Shown: positions 30,343-39,550 of the stretch, in pieces
How the letters are laid out: each line of letters opens with the position of its first letter
Numbering within the stretch: position 1 is the stretch's first letter
Assembly: GCF_024124905.1 (NCBI RefSeq)
Contig: NZ_JAMXST010000003.1
Location: forward strand, 248,001 to 312,000
Length of the DNA stretch: 64,000 nucleotides
Origin: Cellulosimicrobium cellulans
GTDB taxonomy: Bacteria; Actinomycetota; Actinomycetes; Actinomycetales; Cellulomonadaceae
Direction: 5' to 3'
Program-made: the position numbers and the translations under genes
Notes under the pieces: model-generated
What the model was told of the DNA's origin: nothing
The model's input: only the letters and a program-made list of their open reading frames with translations
The model's database searches: none

Positions 30343-31002
30343 GTGCTCGCCGCTCTCTCGCCCCTCGCCGCCGGTCTGGCCGCCGGGCTGTCCCTCATCG
30401 TCGCGATCGGGGCGCAGAACGCGTTCGTCCTGCGCCAAGGCCTGCGCCGCGAGCACGTCCTGCCCGTCGTGCTCGTCTGTGCGCTCTCCGACCTCGTCCT
30501 CATCGCCGCCGGGACGGCCGGGCTCGGCGCGCTCGTGACCGGCGCGCCCGCGCTGCTCACCGCGGTGCGGTGGGGCGGTGGCGCGTTCCTCCTCACGCTC
30601 GCGGTCCTCGCCGCCCGCCGCGCCCTGCGACCCGGCGGTCTCGACGCAGCGTCCGGCGAGGTGTCGGGCGCCGGCGCGACGAGCGCCCGCTCCGCCGTCG
30701 GGACGTCGCTCGCCCTCACGTGGCTCAACCCGCACGTCTACCTCGACACCGTGCTGCTCCTCGGGTCGCTCGCAGCGGGCTACGCCGCCGCGCACGCCGG
30801 GGGAGCGGGCGACCCCGACGCCGCCCGCTGGCTCTTCGGGGCAGGCGCGATGGTCGCGAGCATCGCCTGGTTCACCGCGCTCGGCTTCGGCGCACGCCTG
30901 CTCGCACCCGTGTTCGCCAGGCCCGGCGCGTGGCGCGTGCTCGACGGCGCGATCGCCGTCGTCATGGCGACGATCGGGGTGTCGCTCCTGCTCGGTGGCT
31001 GA
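30343..31002 (+). CDS. lysE: LysE/ArgO-family basic amino acid exporter
   Basis: 219 residues, six hydrophobic helices, with the family start 'GLAAGLSLIVAIGAQNAFVLRQGLRREHVLPVVLVCALSDLVLIAAG' and 'LTWLNPHVYLDTVLLLGSLA' (NPHVYLD signature). It exports L-lysine and/or L-arginine when they accumulate, for example during growth on peptides. The GTG at 30343 is the first start that gives the normal N-terminus; no strong ribosome site is visible. Confidence 0.92.
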   Translation: MLAALSPLAAGLAAGLSLIVAIGAQNAFVLRQGLRREHVLPVVLVCALSDLVLIAAGTAGLGALVTGAPALLTAVRWGGGAFLLTLAVLAARRALRPGGLDAASGEVSGAGATSARSAVGTSLALTWLNPHVYLDTVLLLGSLAAGYAAAHAGGAGDPDAARWLFGAGAMVASIAWFTALGFGARLLAPVFARPGAWRVLDGAIAVVMATIGVSLLLGG

Positions 31003-31014
31003 GGCGGCGCGTCC

Positions 31015-31395
31015 TCAGGACGTCGCCCAGGCCCCCAGCTCGTTGCCGCTCGGGTCGAGGAAGTGGAACCGTCGGCCGCCGGGGAACGCGTACGGGCCCT
31101 CGACCACCTGGCCGCCCGCGCCCTGCACGGCGGCGAGCGTCGCGTCGAGGTCCGCGGAGAACAGCAGCACGAGCGGCCCGCCCCGCGAGACGTCGGCCGC
31201 CTCCGCCAGGCGCAGCCCGCCCGCCTCGTCCGCACCCGACTCCGCGGCGGTGCGGATCCCCGCGTACCCGGGGCCGTAGGGGACGAACTCCCAGCCGAAG
31301 GCCGCGCCGTAGAACGCCTGCGCCGCCGCGAGGTCGGTCACGGGGAGCTCGACGTAGTCGATCGAGTGGTGGATGCCGTGCGCGTGGGTGCTCAT
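31015..31395 (-). CDS. VOC-family protein
   Basis: 126 residues with one VOC module: 'HSIDYVELPVTDLAAAQAFYGAAFGWEF', 'GGPLVLLFSADLDATLAAVQGAGGQV' and 'GGRRFHFLDPSGNELGAW'. The first His and last Glu are at metal-ligand positions. Likely a lyase, dioxygenase or resistance protein of unknown substrate. Converges on lysE with a 12-bp gap. Confidence 0.82.
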   Translation of the reverse strand: MSTHAHGIHHSIDYVELPVTDLAAAQAFYGAAFGWEFVPYGPGYAGIRTAAESGADEAGGLRLAEAADVSRGGPLVLLFSADLDATLAAVQGAGGQVVEGPYAFPGGRRFHFLDPSGNELGAWATS

Positions 31396-31438
31396 CCGGG
31401 CATCGTCGCGCGGGCCACCCACAGGGACGCGGCCTCGG

Positions 31439-32206
31439 TCAGCGGTCGGCGACCACGACGAACAGGGTGACCGACGCGAAGAACGCCGCGGTCGTGAGGT
31501 GCGCGACCCAGCGCTCGTACGCGTCCGGGTCGAGGTACCCGGCCTCCCGCGCGCGCCGGGCGACGCGCCCGAGACCCAGCACGGCGTCGGCCTCGCCGAC
31601 GTCCCGGAAGACGGCCGTGACCGGGACGACCCGGCGGACCGAGAGCCCCGAACGCGCGGCGAGCGCGGGGAGCTGCCGGCCCGTCCACGCGTTGCGTACC
31701 ACCTCCTCGACCACGTACGCCTGGTACGCGTGCGTCGTCGCGCGGTCCGGCCCGTCGATCGCGAGGGTTCCCCAGTCCGGCTCCGCGAGCACGGCCCGCC
31801 CGCCCGGGCGGAGCACGCGAGCGATCTCGTCGACGGCGCGGCCGGGGTCCGCGACGTGCTGGAGCACGCGGTCCGTGTGGGCGCGGTCGACGCTCCCGGT
31901 GTCGAGGTCGAGCTCGTGGGCGTCGCCCGTCCGTACCGTGACGTTGCGGGTCCCCGCCACGCGCTCGCGCGCCGCCTCGACCGCTTCGACGTCGTGGTCG
32001 ATCCCCACGACCAGCCCGTCGGCGCCGACCGCCGCGCTGAAGGCGAGGAGGTCGGCACCGGGGCCGCACCCGACGTCGACCACGGTGTGGCCGTCCGCCA
32101 GGGCGAGCCCCGCGGTCACCATCGCCTTGTAGTCGCGCCCGAGGTCGGACGCCGCCAGGCGCATCAGGTAGTCGTCCGGTCGGGTGGCCTCGAAGATGTC
32201 CGTCAT
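31439..32206 (-). CDS. SAM-dependent class I methyltransferase (UbiE/menaquinone-type)
   Basis: 255 residues with motif I 'TVVDVGCGPGADLLAF', acidic motif 'VVGIDHDVEAVEAARER', motif II region 'GSVDRAHTDRVLQHVADPGRAVDEIARVLRPGGRAVLAEPDW', typical of methyltransferase_11/UbiE-like small-molecule methyltransferases. ATG 32206 gives a normal start; a longer Arg-rich extension upstream looks like shadow coding. No linked pathway identifies the substrate. Confidence 0.85.
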   Translation of the reverse strand: MTDIFEATRPDDYLMRLAASDLGRDYKAMVTAGLALADGHTVVDVGCGPGADLLAFSAAVGADGLVVGIDHDVEAVEAARERVAGTRNVTVRTGDAHELDLDTGSVDRAHTDRVLQHVADPGRAVDEIARVLRPGGRAVLAEPDWGTLAIDGPDRATTHAYQAYVVEEVVRNAWTGRQLPALAARSGLSVRRVVPVTAVFRDVGEADAVLGLGRVARRAREAGYLDPDAYERWVAHLTTAAFFASVTLFVVVADR

Positions 32207-32347
32207 CCGACGATTCTCGGCTCTCGTCGGCGGCGTCGGCGGGACAGAACGGCAGGATCCGGGACGGAGACCGTGAAGGGGCCGAACCGTCGCCGAAGGG
32301 GTCACGGATCCATGACCCTGGTCGACGGACCCGCGGGCGGCGACCGG

Positions 32348-33217
32348 TCAGGTGAGGTGGTCGAAGTCGCCGCGGACCCAGGCGGCGTGCCGCTGCGCGG
32401 AGCGGAGCACGACCTGCCGCGCGTCGGCGGGGACGACGCCCTCGAAGTTGTTGTACAGCCGCTCGAACGGGCGTCGCGCTACGTGCTCGGCGACGCGCAG
32501 CACGACGGCGGCGGACAGCGGGATGCGGTTGGGGTAGGACCGCATGAAGCTGACGGACGTCCGGTCCGGGTTGGCGAAGATCGTGTCGCCGGACAGCAGC
32601 ACGCCCCGGCCCTCCGCGCCGGCCGCCCAGTGCACGACGGCGCTCCCGGGGAAGTGGCCGCCCGGCTGCGACAGGACGACGCCGGGCAGCAGCTCACGCT
32701 CGCCGGTCCAGGTCTCGATGACCGGGTCGGGGCGGGCGACCCAGTGCGCGTCCGCCTCGGCGACGAGCACCGGGACGCCACCGAGGGCGCGGCTCCACGC
32801 GACCTGGACGCCGAACATGTGGGGGTGGCTCGCCGCGATCGCGACGACCGGGCCGAGCGCGCGCACCTGCTCGACGGCGTCGTCGTCCACGTAGCCGGGC
32901 GGGTCCCACAGGAGGTTGCCCGCCGGGGTGCGCACGATCTTGGCCTGCTGGCCGATGCCGACGCTCGGCTCGCTCGACAGGCCGAACAGGTCGGGCTCGA
33001 GCTCCTCCAGCACGAGGCGCTCGCCGGCCGCGGCGAGCTCGGCGAGCGTGGTCCACGCCTGCCCGGTCGCGGGGACCCACTGGCGCTCGTCCGCGCAGAT
33101 GGCGCACACGTCGGGTCGCTCGGCGTGCTCGACCGCGCACGTGCGGCAGATCCACCACTCCTCGCGGGATGCTGGAGCGTCGGGCGCGAGGGGCTCGGGG
33201 GACGGCGTCGTCGTCAT
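32348..33217 (-). CDS. Metallo-beta-lactamase-fold protein with N-terminal zinc ribbon
   Basis: 289 residues. N-terminal 'WICRTCAVEHAERPDVCAICADE' has two CxxC pairs resembling a zinc ribbon/rubredoxin knuckle (~residues 21-45). The rest is MBL-like: 'VGIGQQAKIVRTPAGNLLWDPPGYVDDDAV', 'AIAASHPHMFG', 'QPGGHFPGSAVVHW', 'LLSGDTIFANPD'. The first metal motif is SHPH rather than HxHxDH, so the usual hydrolase site is only partly conserved. Function unknown. Confidence 0.75.
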   Translation of the reverse strand: MTTTPSPEPLAPDAPASREEWWICRTCAVEHAERPDVCAICADERQWVPATGQAWTTLAELAAAGERLVLEELEPDLFGLSSEPSVGIGQQAKIVRTPAGNLLWDPPGYVDDDAVEQVRALGPVVAIAASHPHMFGVQVAWSRALGGVPVLVAEADAHWVARPDPVIETWTGERELLPGVVLSQPGGHFPGSAVVHWAAGAEGRGVLLSGDTIFANPDRTSVSFMRSYPNRIPLSAAVVLRVAEHVARRPFERLYNNFEGVVPADARQVVLRSAQRHAAWVRGDFDHLT

Positions 33218-33317
33218 GGGCACAGGTCTACCGTGACCCGCCGACACGCGTCGCCCGTCACCCGGCACCCGGGCGCCGACGCACCAGGGCATCCGGCACC
33301 TGCGAGACTGGCCGGCC

Positions 33318-33836
33318 ATGATCGCCACCGTCCTCGTCGCGCACCCCTGGCTGTCGCCGCTCGCCCTCCTCGTCCTCGTCGTGGCGGGTCCGCTCGTGGG
33401 CGCGTGGCTGGCGGGCCGCCGACCGCTCGCGTGGGTGCTGTTCGGCGTCTCGCTGCTCCCGGTGCTCCTGCTGACCCTCGTGCCGGTCGACCGCGAGCTC
33501 TTCGCGGTGTGCACCGTGAGCTGGTCGCTGCCGACCCCGGGTCGGGTCGAGCTCCTCGCGAACGTGGTGCTGTTCGTGCCGCCGGTGCTGCTCGCCGCGG
33601 TCGCGCTGGGCAGGCCCCTCGCCGCGCTCCTCGGCGGCGTCGTCGCCTCCGCGCTCGTCGAGGTGGTCCAGGCGCTCGTCCCGGCGCTCGGGCGGTCGTG
33701 CGACACGAACGACTGGCTCTCCAACTCGATCGGGGCGCTGCTCGGCGCGGTCCTCGCCGTGGTCGCGCTCCGGCTCGCGGCCCGCCGGGAGCGCGCGACG
33801 AACCCGGGCTCGGTCCCCACCGCGCGCCGGTCCTGA
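33318..33836 (+). CDS. VanZ-family membrane protein
   Basis: 172 residues with four hydrophobic helices. The VanZ signature is the end of the third/fourth helix pair, 'SALVEVVQALVPALGRSCDTNDWLSNSIGALLG', plus 'ELLANVVLFVPP'. VanZ proteins modestly raise teicoplanin resistance in enterococci; in actinobacteria the role is unclear. Confidence 0.85.
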   Translation: MIATVLVAHPWLSPLALLVLVVAGPLVGAWLAGRRPLAWVLFGVSLLPVLLLTLVPVDRELFAVCTVSWSLPTPGRVELLANVVLFVPPVLLAAVALGRPLAALLGGVVASALVEVVQALVPALGRSCDTNDWLSNSIGALLGAVLAVVALRLAARRERATNPGSVPTARRS

Positions 33837-33881
33837 GGAGCGATCCCGGGATCGACGACGGACCGGGCTCCGACACGACCG

Positions 33882-33895
33882 TGGGAACGCTTCCA
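33882..33895. promoter_or_regulatory. LacI-type operator-like dyad TGGGAACGCTTCCA
   Basis: An imperfect 14-bp dyad with central CG, 78 bp upstream of a lacI-family gene, similar in shape to CelR-type sites (TGGGAGCGCTCCCA). It would allow autoregulation. Confidence 0.45.
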
Positions 33896-33972
33896 CCGAC
33901 GGCCCTCCGCGGGTTAGCGTGGTGCTCCGGGCGCCGCCCGTCATCGCCGACCGGACCGCTCAGGAGCTCGCC

Positions 33973-34947
33973 ATGCCGCCCACCACGCTCGACGACGTCG
34001 CCGCGGCGGCCCGCGTCTCGCGGTCCACGGCCTCGCGCGTCGTGCGCGGCACGGGCCCCGTCTCCGACGCGGCGCGCCGTGCCGTCCTCGCCGCCGTCGA
34101 GGAGCTCGGGTACGTCCCGCACCCCGGTGCGCGGTCGCTCGCGAGCGGGCGCGGCGAGCGCGTCGTGGTCGCGGTCGGGTCGCCGTCCGCCGACCTGCTG
34201 GGCGACCCCTACGTCGCGCGCGTCGTCGCGGCGGCCAGCCGCGCGGCCGACACCCAGGGCGTCGGCGTGGCGCTGCGCTGGCTCGGGCGCGACCCGCGCG
34301 ACGAGCTGGCCCGCCTCGCGCGCGACCCCGGCGTGGGCGGCGTGCTGCTCGTCGACTACTCGGCCGAGGTGCTCGCGAGCGTGCCGCGCACGCTGCTCTC
34401 CCGCGTGGCGGCGATCGGCCCCGCCGACGGGCGCGTGCCCTCGTACGACGTCGACGCCGCCGCGGGGATCGCCGCGCTGGTCGAGCACGTGCTCGCCGAG
34501 GGTCGGCGCGACGTCGTCATGCTCACCGGCCCCGGCTGGCTCCCCGGCGCACGGCGCGCGGTCGAGGCGTACGACGCCGTCGTGCGCGCGGCCGGGCTCC
34601 CGCACCGCGTCGTGGCCGCCGACCTCACGTCCCTCGCGGGCGCGGAGGCGGCGCGCGAGGCCCGCCGGCGCTGGCCCGCCGTCGACGCGCTCGTCGCGAT
34701 GAGCGACACGCTCGCCGTCGGCGCGATGCGCGCGCTCGCGGAGGACGGCGTCCGCGTGCCCGACGACGTCGCCGTCACCGGGTTCGACGACCAGCCCTTC
34801 GCGGCGCAGGCCGGCCCGGGCCTGACGACCGCGACCCATCCCGTCGAGCGGATCGCGGCCGCGGCGACGGCAGCCCTGCTGGACCGCCGCCGGCGCGACG
34901 ACGAGCGCACGTTCCCGTCCGTCGTCGTCCGCCGCACGAGCGCCTGA
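33973..34947 (+). CDS. LacI-family transcriptional regulator
   Basis: 324 residues: N-terminal LacI HTH and hinge ('TTLDDVAAAARVSRSTASRVVRGTGPVSDAARRAVLAAVEELGYVPHPGARSL') and a sugar-binding core with 'DVAVTGFDDQPFAAQAGPGLTT' near the end. No sugar transport or hydrolase gene adjoins it, so its target must be elsewhere or only itself. GGAG at ~33962-33965 precedes the ATG. Confidence 0.88.
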   Translation: MPPTTLDDVAAAARVSRSTASRVVRGTGPVSDAARRAVLAAVEELGYVPHPGARSLASGRGERVVVAVGSPSADLLGDPYVARVVAAASRAADTQGVGVALRWLGRDPRDELARLARDPGVGGVLLVDYSAEVLASVPRTLLSRVAAIGPADGRVPSYDVDAAAGIAALVEHVLAEGRRDVVMLTGPGWLPGARRAVEAYDAVVRAAGLPHRVVAADLTSLAGAEAAREARRRWPAVDALVAMSDTLAVGAMRALAEDGVRVPDDVAVTGFDDQPFAAQAGPGLTTATHPVERIAAAATAALLDRRRRDDERTFPSVVVRRTSA

Positions 34948-35059
34948 GCGGAACCGCGGGCAGACGTCGGATCCGGTCGTCGGCGCGGAGCCCGCGGCGC
35001 GCGCAGTAGGGTCGGCTCGCGCCGCCGACGGGCGGCCTCACGAGCACCCGGGGGGAACC

Positions 35060-35560
35060 ATGACGCTGCAGCCCGACCTGCCCACCGCCGGTACGCCGGT
35101 CCCGCCGGTCCCGAGCCCGACCCGGCGTCGAGGGCGCCTGGTCCTCGTCGTCTCGCTCGTCCTCGTCCTCGTCGTCGCCGCCGCGCTCGTCGTCTACCTC
35201 ACCGTCCGCCCGCGCCTCGCCCGCGAGGCGAACATCGAGGACGTGGCGACGGCGTTCGAGGCCTGCGATCTCGACTTCACGGGCGCGACCCTCGACCGGG
35301 ACAACGGGTCGATCGACTTCGGCGCGGTGGAGGCGGCGACGGGGCCCGGCGGGTTGGGCACGACCTGGGACGACGTCGAGTGCGTGGGCGACGCGCTCGG
35401 GATGCCGGCCGAGCACCTCTCCCGGCTCCAGGAGCCGGGCAGCGGGTTCGACACGGAGGAGCTCCGGTGGGACGTGTACATGGTGCTGCGCCTCCAGGGT
35501 GACGGGGACACCCACGTGTCGCTGTACCACGACTGGCAGGCGCCCGCCTACGGCGACTGA
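35060..35560 (+). CDS. Membrane-anchored hypothetical protein
   Basis: 166 residues: a Pro-rich cytoplasmic start, one transmembrane helix ('LVLVVSLVLVLVVAAALVVYLTV', ~residues 30-52), then an acidic extracytoplasmic domain of ~110 residues with two Cys ('EACDLDF', 'DDVECVG') that could form a disulfide. I do not recognise the domain. GGGGGGAACC lies just upstream of the ATG as a ribosome site. Confidence 0.65.
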   Translation: MTLQPDLPTAGTPVPPVPSPTRRRGRLVLVVSLVLVLVVAAALVVYLTVRPRLAREANIEDVATAFEACDLDFTGATLDRDNGSIDFGAVEAATGPGGLGTTWDDVECVGDALGMPAEHLSRLQEPGSGFDTEELRWDVYMVLRLQGDGDTHVSLYHDWQAPAYGD

Positions 35561-35695
35561 GGGCCGCGGCCCAGCGCCGGGAGCCGATCTCCCCGGCCGC
35601 GACGCCCACCGCCCCGTGCCTCCTCCTGCGCCCGCGGGGCGGACGTGGCAGCATCGCGCGTGGTCGCTGCGGACGATCCGGACGGAGGGGACGGG

Positions 35696-36733
35696 ATGGG
35701 ACTGGACGTCGACGGGGTCGAGCAGGAGGTCGCGACCGGGTCCCTCCCGGGGTGGGACCGCGTCGAGGAGCACGTGCGCGCGGCCCACGCGCGGTACCGC
35801 GCGCACGACGACGGTGCTGTCGCCGACTACATCCCCGTCCTCGCCGAGGCGGACCCGGCTCTGTTCGGGGTGTGCGTCGCCGAGTCGGGCGGGGCGGTCC
35901 ACGCCGTGGGCGACGCCGACGTCGAGTTCTCCGTCCAGTCGATCTCCAAGGCGTTCGTCTACGCGCTCGTCTGCGAGGCCTACGGCCACGAGGGGGTGCT
36001 CGAACGGGTCGGGGTGGACAACACGGGCCTCGCCTTCAACTCGGTCATGGCGGTCGAGCTCCACGACGGCCACCCGCGCAACCCCATGGTCAACGCGGGC
36101 GCGCTCGCGACCACGGCGCTCATGCCCGGCTCGTCCTTCGCCGAGCAGTGGGAGAACGTGCGGACCGGCCTGTCCCGGTTCGCCGGTCGGCCGCTCGAGC
36201 TCGACGGGGTCGTGTACCGGTCGGAGTCGGCGACGAACATGCGCAACAAGGCGATCGCGCGGCTCCTGGAGAGCTACGGACGGATCGAGGTCGACCCGCT
36301 GGAGGTCGTCGACGTCTACACCAAGCAGTGCGCGCTGCGCGTGAGCGCGCGCGACCTCGCCGTCATGGGCGCGACCCTCGCGGACGGCGGGGTCAACCCG
36401 GTCACGGGCGAGCGCGTGGTCTCCGCGCAGGTGTGCCGGGACACGCTCGCGGTGCTCGCCGCGACGGGCATGTACGAGCGGTCCGGGGAGTGGCTGTTCG
36501 AGATCGGCCTGCCGGCCAAGTCCGGCGTGGCAGGGGGCATCGTCGCGGTCGCCCCCGGCAAGGGGGCGATCGGCACGTTCTCACCGCCGCTCGACCCGGC
36601 CGGGAACAGCGTGCGCGGCCAGCGTGCGACCGCGTACCTCTCGCGGACGCTCGGCCTCAACCTCTTCGCGTCCTCCCCGCACGTCCCCGTGACGACCACC
36701 CGCCCGACCGAGAGAAGGGACGCCGTCCTGTGA
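35696..36733 (+). CDS. glsA: Glutaminase (GlsA, beta-lactamase fold)
   Basis: 345 residues, hydrolysing L-glutamine to glutamate and ammonia. It shows the serine-hydrolase SxxK motif 'EFSVQSISKAFVYALV', 'HPRNPMVNAGALATTALM', 'SESATNMRNKAIARLLES' and 'GLPAKSGVAGGIVAVAPGKGAIGTFSPPLD'. The ATG at 35696 is chosen over the GTG at 35645 because GGAGGGG (35684-35690) lies 5 nt upstream. It overlaps the following MFS gene by 4 nt, so the two form an operon. Confidence 0.94.
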   Translation: MGLDVDGVEQEVATGSLPGWDRVEEHVRAAHARYRAHDDGAVADYIPVLAEADPALFGVCVAESGGAVHAVGDADVEFSVQSISKAFVYALVCEAYGHEGVLERVGVDNTGLAFNSVMAVELHDGHPRNPMVNAGALATTALMPGSSFAEQWENVRTGLSRFAGRPLELDGVVYRSESATNMRNKAIARLLESYGRIEVDPLEVVDVYTKQCALRVSARDLAVMGATLADGGVNPVTGERVVSAQVCRDTLAVLAATGMYERSGEWLFEIGLPAKSGVAGGIVAVAPGKGAIGTFSPPLDPAGNSVRGQRATAYLSRTLGLNLFASSPHVPVTTTRPTERRDAVL

Positions 36734-38370
36734 GCACCCGAGACGCCGTCGACGCCACCGCCGCACCGGCGACCGAGGACCGTCGGTCGTGGGTGCCGAT
36801 GGTCGGCCTGTTCCTCGCCCAGGTCCTCATGTCGTTCAACGTCGCGGCGCTGCCCGTGTCGCTGGGCGGGATGGTGGAGGACTTCGGCGTCCCGCCGACC
36901 GTCGCGAGCACGACGATCGTCGTCTACGGCCTCGCGGTCGCCGCGCTCGTCATGACCGGGGCGAAGCTGGGGCAGCGGATCGGGTGGGTCGCGATCTTCC
37001 GGGTCGTCGTGGCGACGTTCGCCGGCTCGGCGCTGCTCATGATCCTCTCGCCGACCGTCGCGTGGGCCATCACGGGCCAGGCCGTCGCGGGCGCCTCGGC
37101 CGCGATCATCGTGCCCGCGCTCGTCGCCCTCATCGCGGAGAACTACCGCGGACCCCAGCAGGCGACGGCGATCGGCTCGCTCGGCTCGGCGCGTGCGGTG
37201 TCCGGCATGAGCGCGTTCTTCATCGGCGGCGCGCTCGGGACGCTCATCGGCTGGCGACCCACCTTCGGCATCGTCCTCGCGCTCGCCGTCGTCGTCTTCG
37301 TGCTCAGCTTCCGGCTCCGGTCCGACGCGGGCGACCCCGGCATCCGCATCGACCTCGTGGCCGCGGTGCTCATCGGCGCGGCCGTCGTGGCGCTCACCCT
37401 CGGCTTCAACAACCTCAACGCCTGGGGACTGTTCTTCGCCGCGCCGGGCGCCCCGTTCGACCTGGTCGGCGTCTCGCCCGCACCCGTGCTCGTCCTGCTC
37501 GGCATCGTGCTCGGGCAGGCGTTCTTCTGGTGGACGCGGCGCCGGACCGCCGCCGGCAAGGTCCCGCTCGTCGACCTGTCCGTCCTCGCACGGCCCAGCG
37601 AACGAGCGGCGGTCTACGCGATGTTCGTCGTGGTCGCCCTCGAGGCCGCGCTGAACTTCACCGTGCCGCTCTACATCCAGATCGTGCAGGGCCGCACGCC
37701 GTTCGACACGGCGCTCGCGATGATGCCGTTCAACCTCACCGTGTTCGTCACCGCGACGCTCGTCGTGCGCTTCTACCGGCGCTACCCGCCGCGCACGATC
37801 GGGGTCGTCGGCTTCACGCTGACGACCGCCGCGCTGCTCTGGCTGTCGTTCGTCGTGACGAACAACTGGGAGACGCTGCCCACGATCCTCGGCCTCGTCG
37901 TCTTCGGGATCGGCCAGGGTGCGCTCGTGACGCTCGTGTTCAACGTGCTCGTCACGGCGGCGCCCAAGACCCTCGCGGGCGACGTCGGCTCGATCCGCGG
38001 CACGACGCAGAACCTCGCCTCGGCGGTCGGCACGGCGCTCGCGGGCGCGCTGCTCGTGACGATCCTGTCGTTCAGCGTCGGGCGCGCCGTCGTCGAGCAC
38101 CCCGAGCTGCCGCCGTCGCTCGTCGCCCAGGTCGACCTCGACACCGTCAACTTCGTGAGCAACGACGACCTGCGCACGGTCCTCGCGGGCACCGACGCGA
38201 CGCCCGCCCAGGTGGACGCCGCCGTCGCGCTCAACGAGGACGCGCGCCTCGGGACGCTGAAGATCGGCCTCCTCGTCCTGGCCGCGGTCAGCGCGACGGC
38301 GATCCTCCCCGCGAGCCGCCTGCCGCGCTACCGGCCCGACGAGATCCCCGACCCCGCGCCCGCCCGGTAG
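36730..38370 (+). CDS. DHA2-like MFS transporter coupled to glutaminase
   Basis: 546 residues, about 14 helices. 'SFNVAALPVSLGGMVEDFGV' (helix 1) and 'GAKLGQRIGWVAIFRV' (motif A position) fit the MFS; 'GQAVAGASAAIIVPALVALI' resembles motif B. An extracytoplasmic loop with 'LNAWGLFFAAPGAPFDLVGVSP' and a C-terminal loop with 'EHPELPPSLVAQVDLDTVNFVSNDDL' are characteristic of a subgroup of actinobacterial MFS proteins. Overlap with glsA suggests handling of glutamine, glutamate or a related compound, but the substrate is unknown. Confidence 0.8.
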   Translation: MSTRDAVDATAAPATEDRRSWVPMVGLFLAQVLMSFNVAALPVSLGGMVEDFGVPPTVASTTIVVYGLAVAALVMTGAKLGQRIGWVAIFRVVVATFAGSALLMILSPTVAWAITGQAVAGASAAIIVPALVALIAENYRGPQQATAIGSLGSARAVSGMSAFFIGGALGTLIGWRPTFGIVLALAVVVFVLSFRLRSDAGDPGIRIDLVAAVLIGAAVVALTLGFNNLNAWGLFFAAPGAPFDLVGVSPAPVLVLLGIVLGQAFFWWTRRRTAAGKVPLVDLSVLARPSERAAVYAMFVVVALEAALNFTVPLYIQIVQGRTPFDTALAMMPFNLTVFVTATLVVRFYRRYPPRTIGVVGFTLTTAALLWLSFVVTNNWETLPTILGLVVFGIGQGALVTLVFNVLVTAAPKTLAGDVGSIRGTTQNLASAVGTALAGALLVTILSFSVGRAVVEHPELPPSLVAQVDLDTVNFVSNDDLRTVLAGTDATPAQVDAAVALNEDARLGTLKIGLLVLAAVSATAILPASRLPRYRPDEIPDPAPAR

Positions 38371-38374
38371 CCCG

Positions 38375-39550
38375 CTACGCCTCGCGGCCTCCGGCGCCGT
38401 CAGGCCCGTCGGTGGAGCGGTGGGCACCGCGACCCGACTCCTGACCGGGGCCGCCGTCCCGGGTCTCGGCGCCCGCGGAGCGCCCGCCGCTCCGGCGCAG
38501 CGCACGGGCCTGCTCGACCGCCTCGTCGCGCTTGGCCGCCTTCTTGTCGCTCGCGCGCGTGTCCCGCGGCGGGAGCTGGAGGCGCTCCTCGGCCTCGAGC
38601 CCGCCCTGGAGCTCGCGGCTGCGCTCGACCTCCGCGTCGAGCTCGGCGCCGAGCAGGAGGGCGAGGTTCGTGATCCACAGCCAGAGCAGGAAGATGATGA
38701 CGCCGGCGAGAGTCCCGTACGTCGCGCCGTAGCTGCTGAGGCCGCTGCCCAGGTAGAGCCCGAACGCGGCGGACGCCAGCGCCCACACGAGGATCGCGAG
38801 GAGCGCCCCGGGGCTGACCCACCGGAAGCGCGGCTGCTTCACGTTCGGCGTGAGGTGGTACAGCAGCGCGACGAGGACCACCACGAGCAGGAGCGCGACC
38901 GGCCACTTCACGACCTGCCACACGGCGATCGCGGTGTCCCCGAGGCCCACGAGCTCGCCCACCTGGCGCGCGATCGGTCCGGAGAGCACGAGGCTCGCGA
39001 CGACGAGCGCCGCGAGAACCACCACGACGACCGTCACGCCGAGCATGACGGGCCGCAGCTTCCAGATCGGGCGCCCCTCCTCGACCTCGTAGATGCGGTT
39101 CATCGACCGGCTGAACGCCCCGACGTAGCCCGACGCGGACCACAGGGCCAGCACGACACCGATGACCAGCGCCCACCCGGCCTTGTCGGTGTCGGCGGCC
39201 TGCTCGACGAGCGGCTCGATCATGCTCAGCGTGGTGGACGGCACGACCCCCTCGACGCTCGTCAGGACCGAGTCGACCGCCTTCTCGCCGTCGCCCACGA
39301 GCCCGAGGATCGACACGAGCGCCAGGAGCGCGGGCGCGGAGGCGAGCACGGCGTAGTACGTGAGGGCCGCGGCGAGGTCGGTGCACTGGTCGTCCAGGAA
39401 CTCGCGCACCGCGCCCTTGAGCGCGAACCCCCACGACGGCTTGTGCAGGTCGGTGGGGGAGCCCGGCTTGCGCTCGGCGTCGGGGGCAGGCCCGGCCTCG
39501 GCGTCCGCCGCGGTTTCGGACGCGCGGCGTCCGCTGCTGCTCTCGGTCAT
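38375..39550 (-). CDS. YihY/virulence factor BrkB family membrane protein
   Basis: 391 residues. The family core is clear: 'FLDDQCTDLAAALTYYAVLASAPALLALVSILGLVG', 'ASGYVGAFSRSMNRIYEVEEGRPIWKLRPVML' and 'GALLAILVWALASAAFGLYLGSGLSSYGATYGTLAGVIIFLLWLWITNLALLLGAELDAEVERS'; six helices. Long hydrophilic ends with Lys/Arg at the C-terminus. Once annotated as RNase BN by mistake; function unknown. Stops 4 bp from the convergent MFS gene. Confidence 0.9.
   Translation of the reverse strand: MTESSSGRRASETAADAEAGPAPDAERKPGSPTDLHKPSWGFALKGAVREFLDDQCTDLAAALTYYAVLASAPALLALVSILGLVGDGEKAVDSVLTSVEGVVPSTTLSMIEPLVEQAADTDKAGWALVIGVVLALWSASGYVGAFSRSMNRIYEVEEGRPIWKLRPVMLGVTVVVVVLAALVVASLVLSGPIARQVGELVGLGDTAIAVWQVVKWPVALLLVVVLVALLYHLTPNVKQPRFRWVSPGALLAILVWALASAAFGLYLGSGLSSYGATYGTLAGVIIFLLWLWITNLALLLGAELDAEVERSRELQGGLEAEERLQLPPRDTRASDKKAAKRDEAVEQARALRRSGGRSAGAETRDGGPGQESGRGAHRSTDGPDGAGGREA

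Noticed and set aside
35561-35572. GGGCCGCGGCCC palindrome as a terminator
   Set aside because: Six-bp arms without a loop; too short to count as a terminator in DNA of this GC content.
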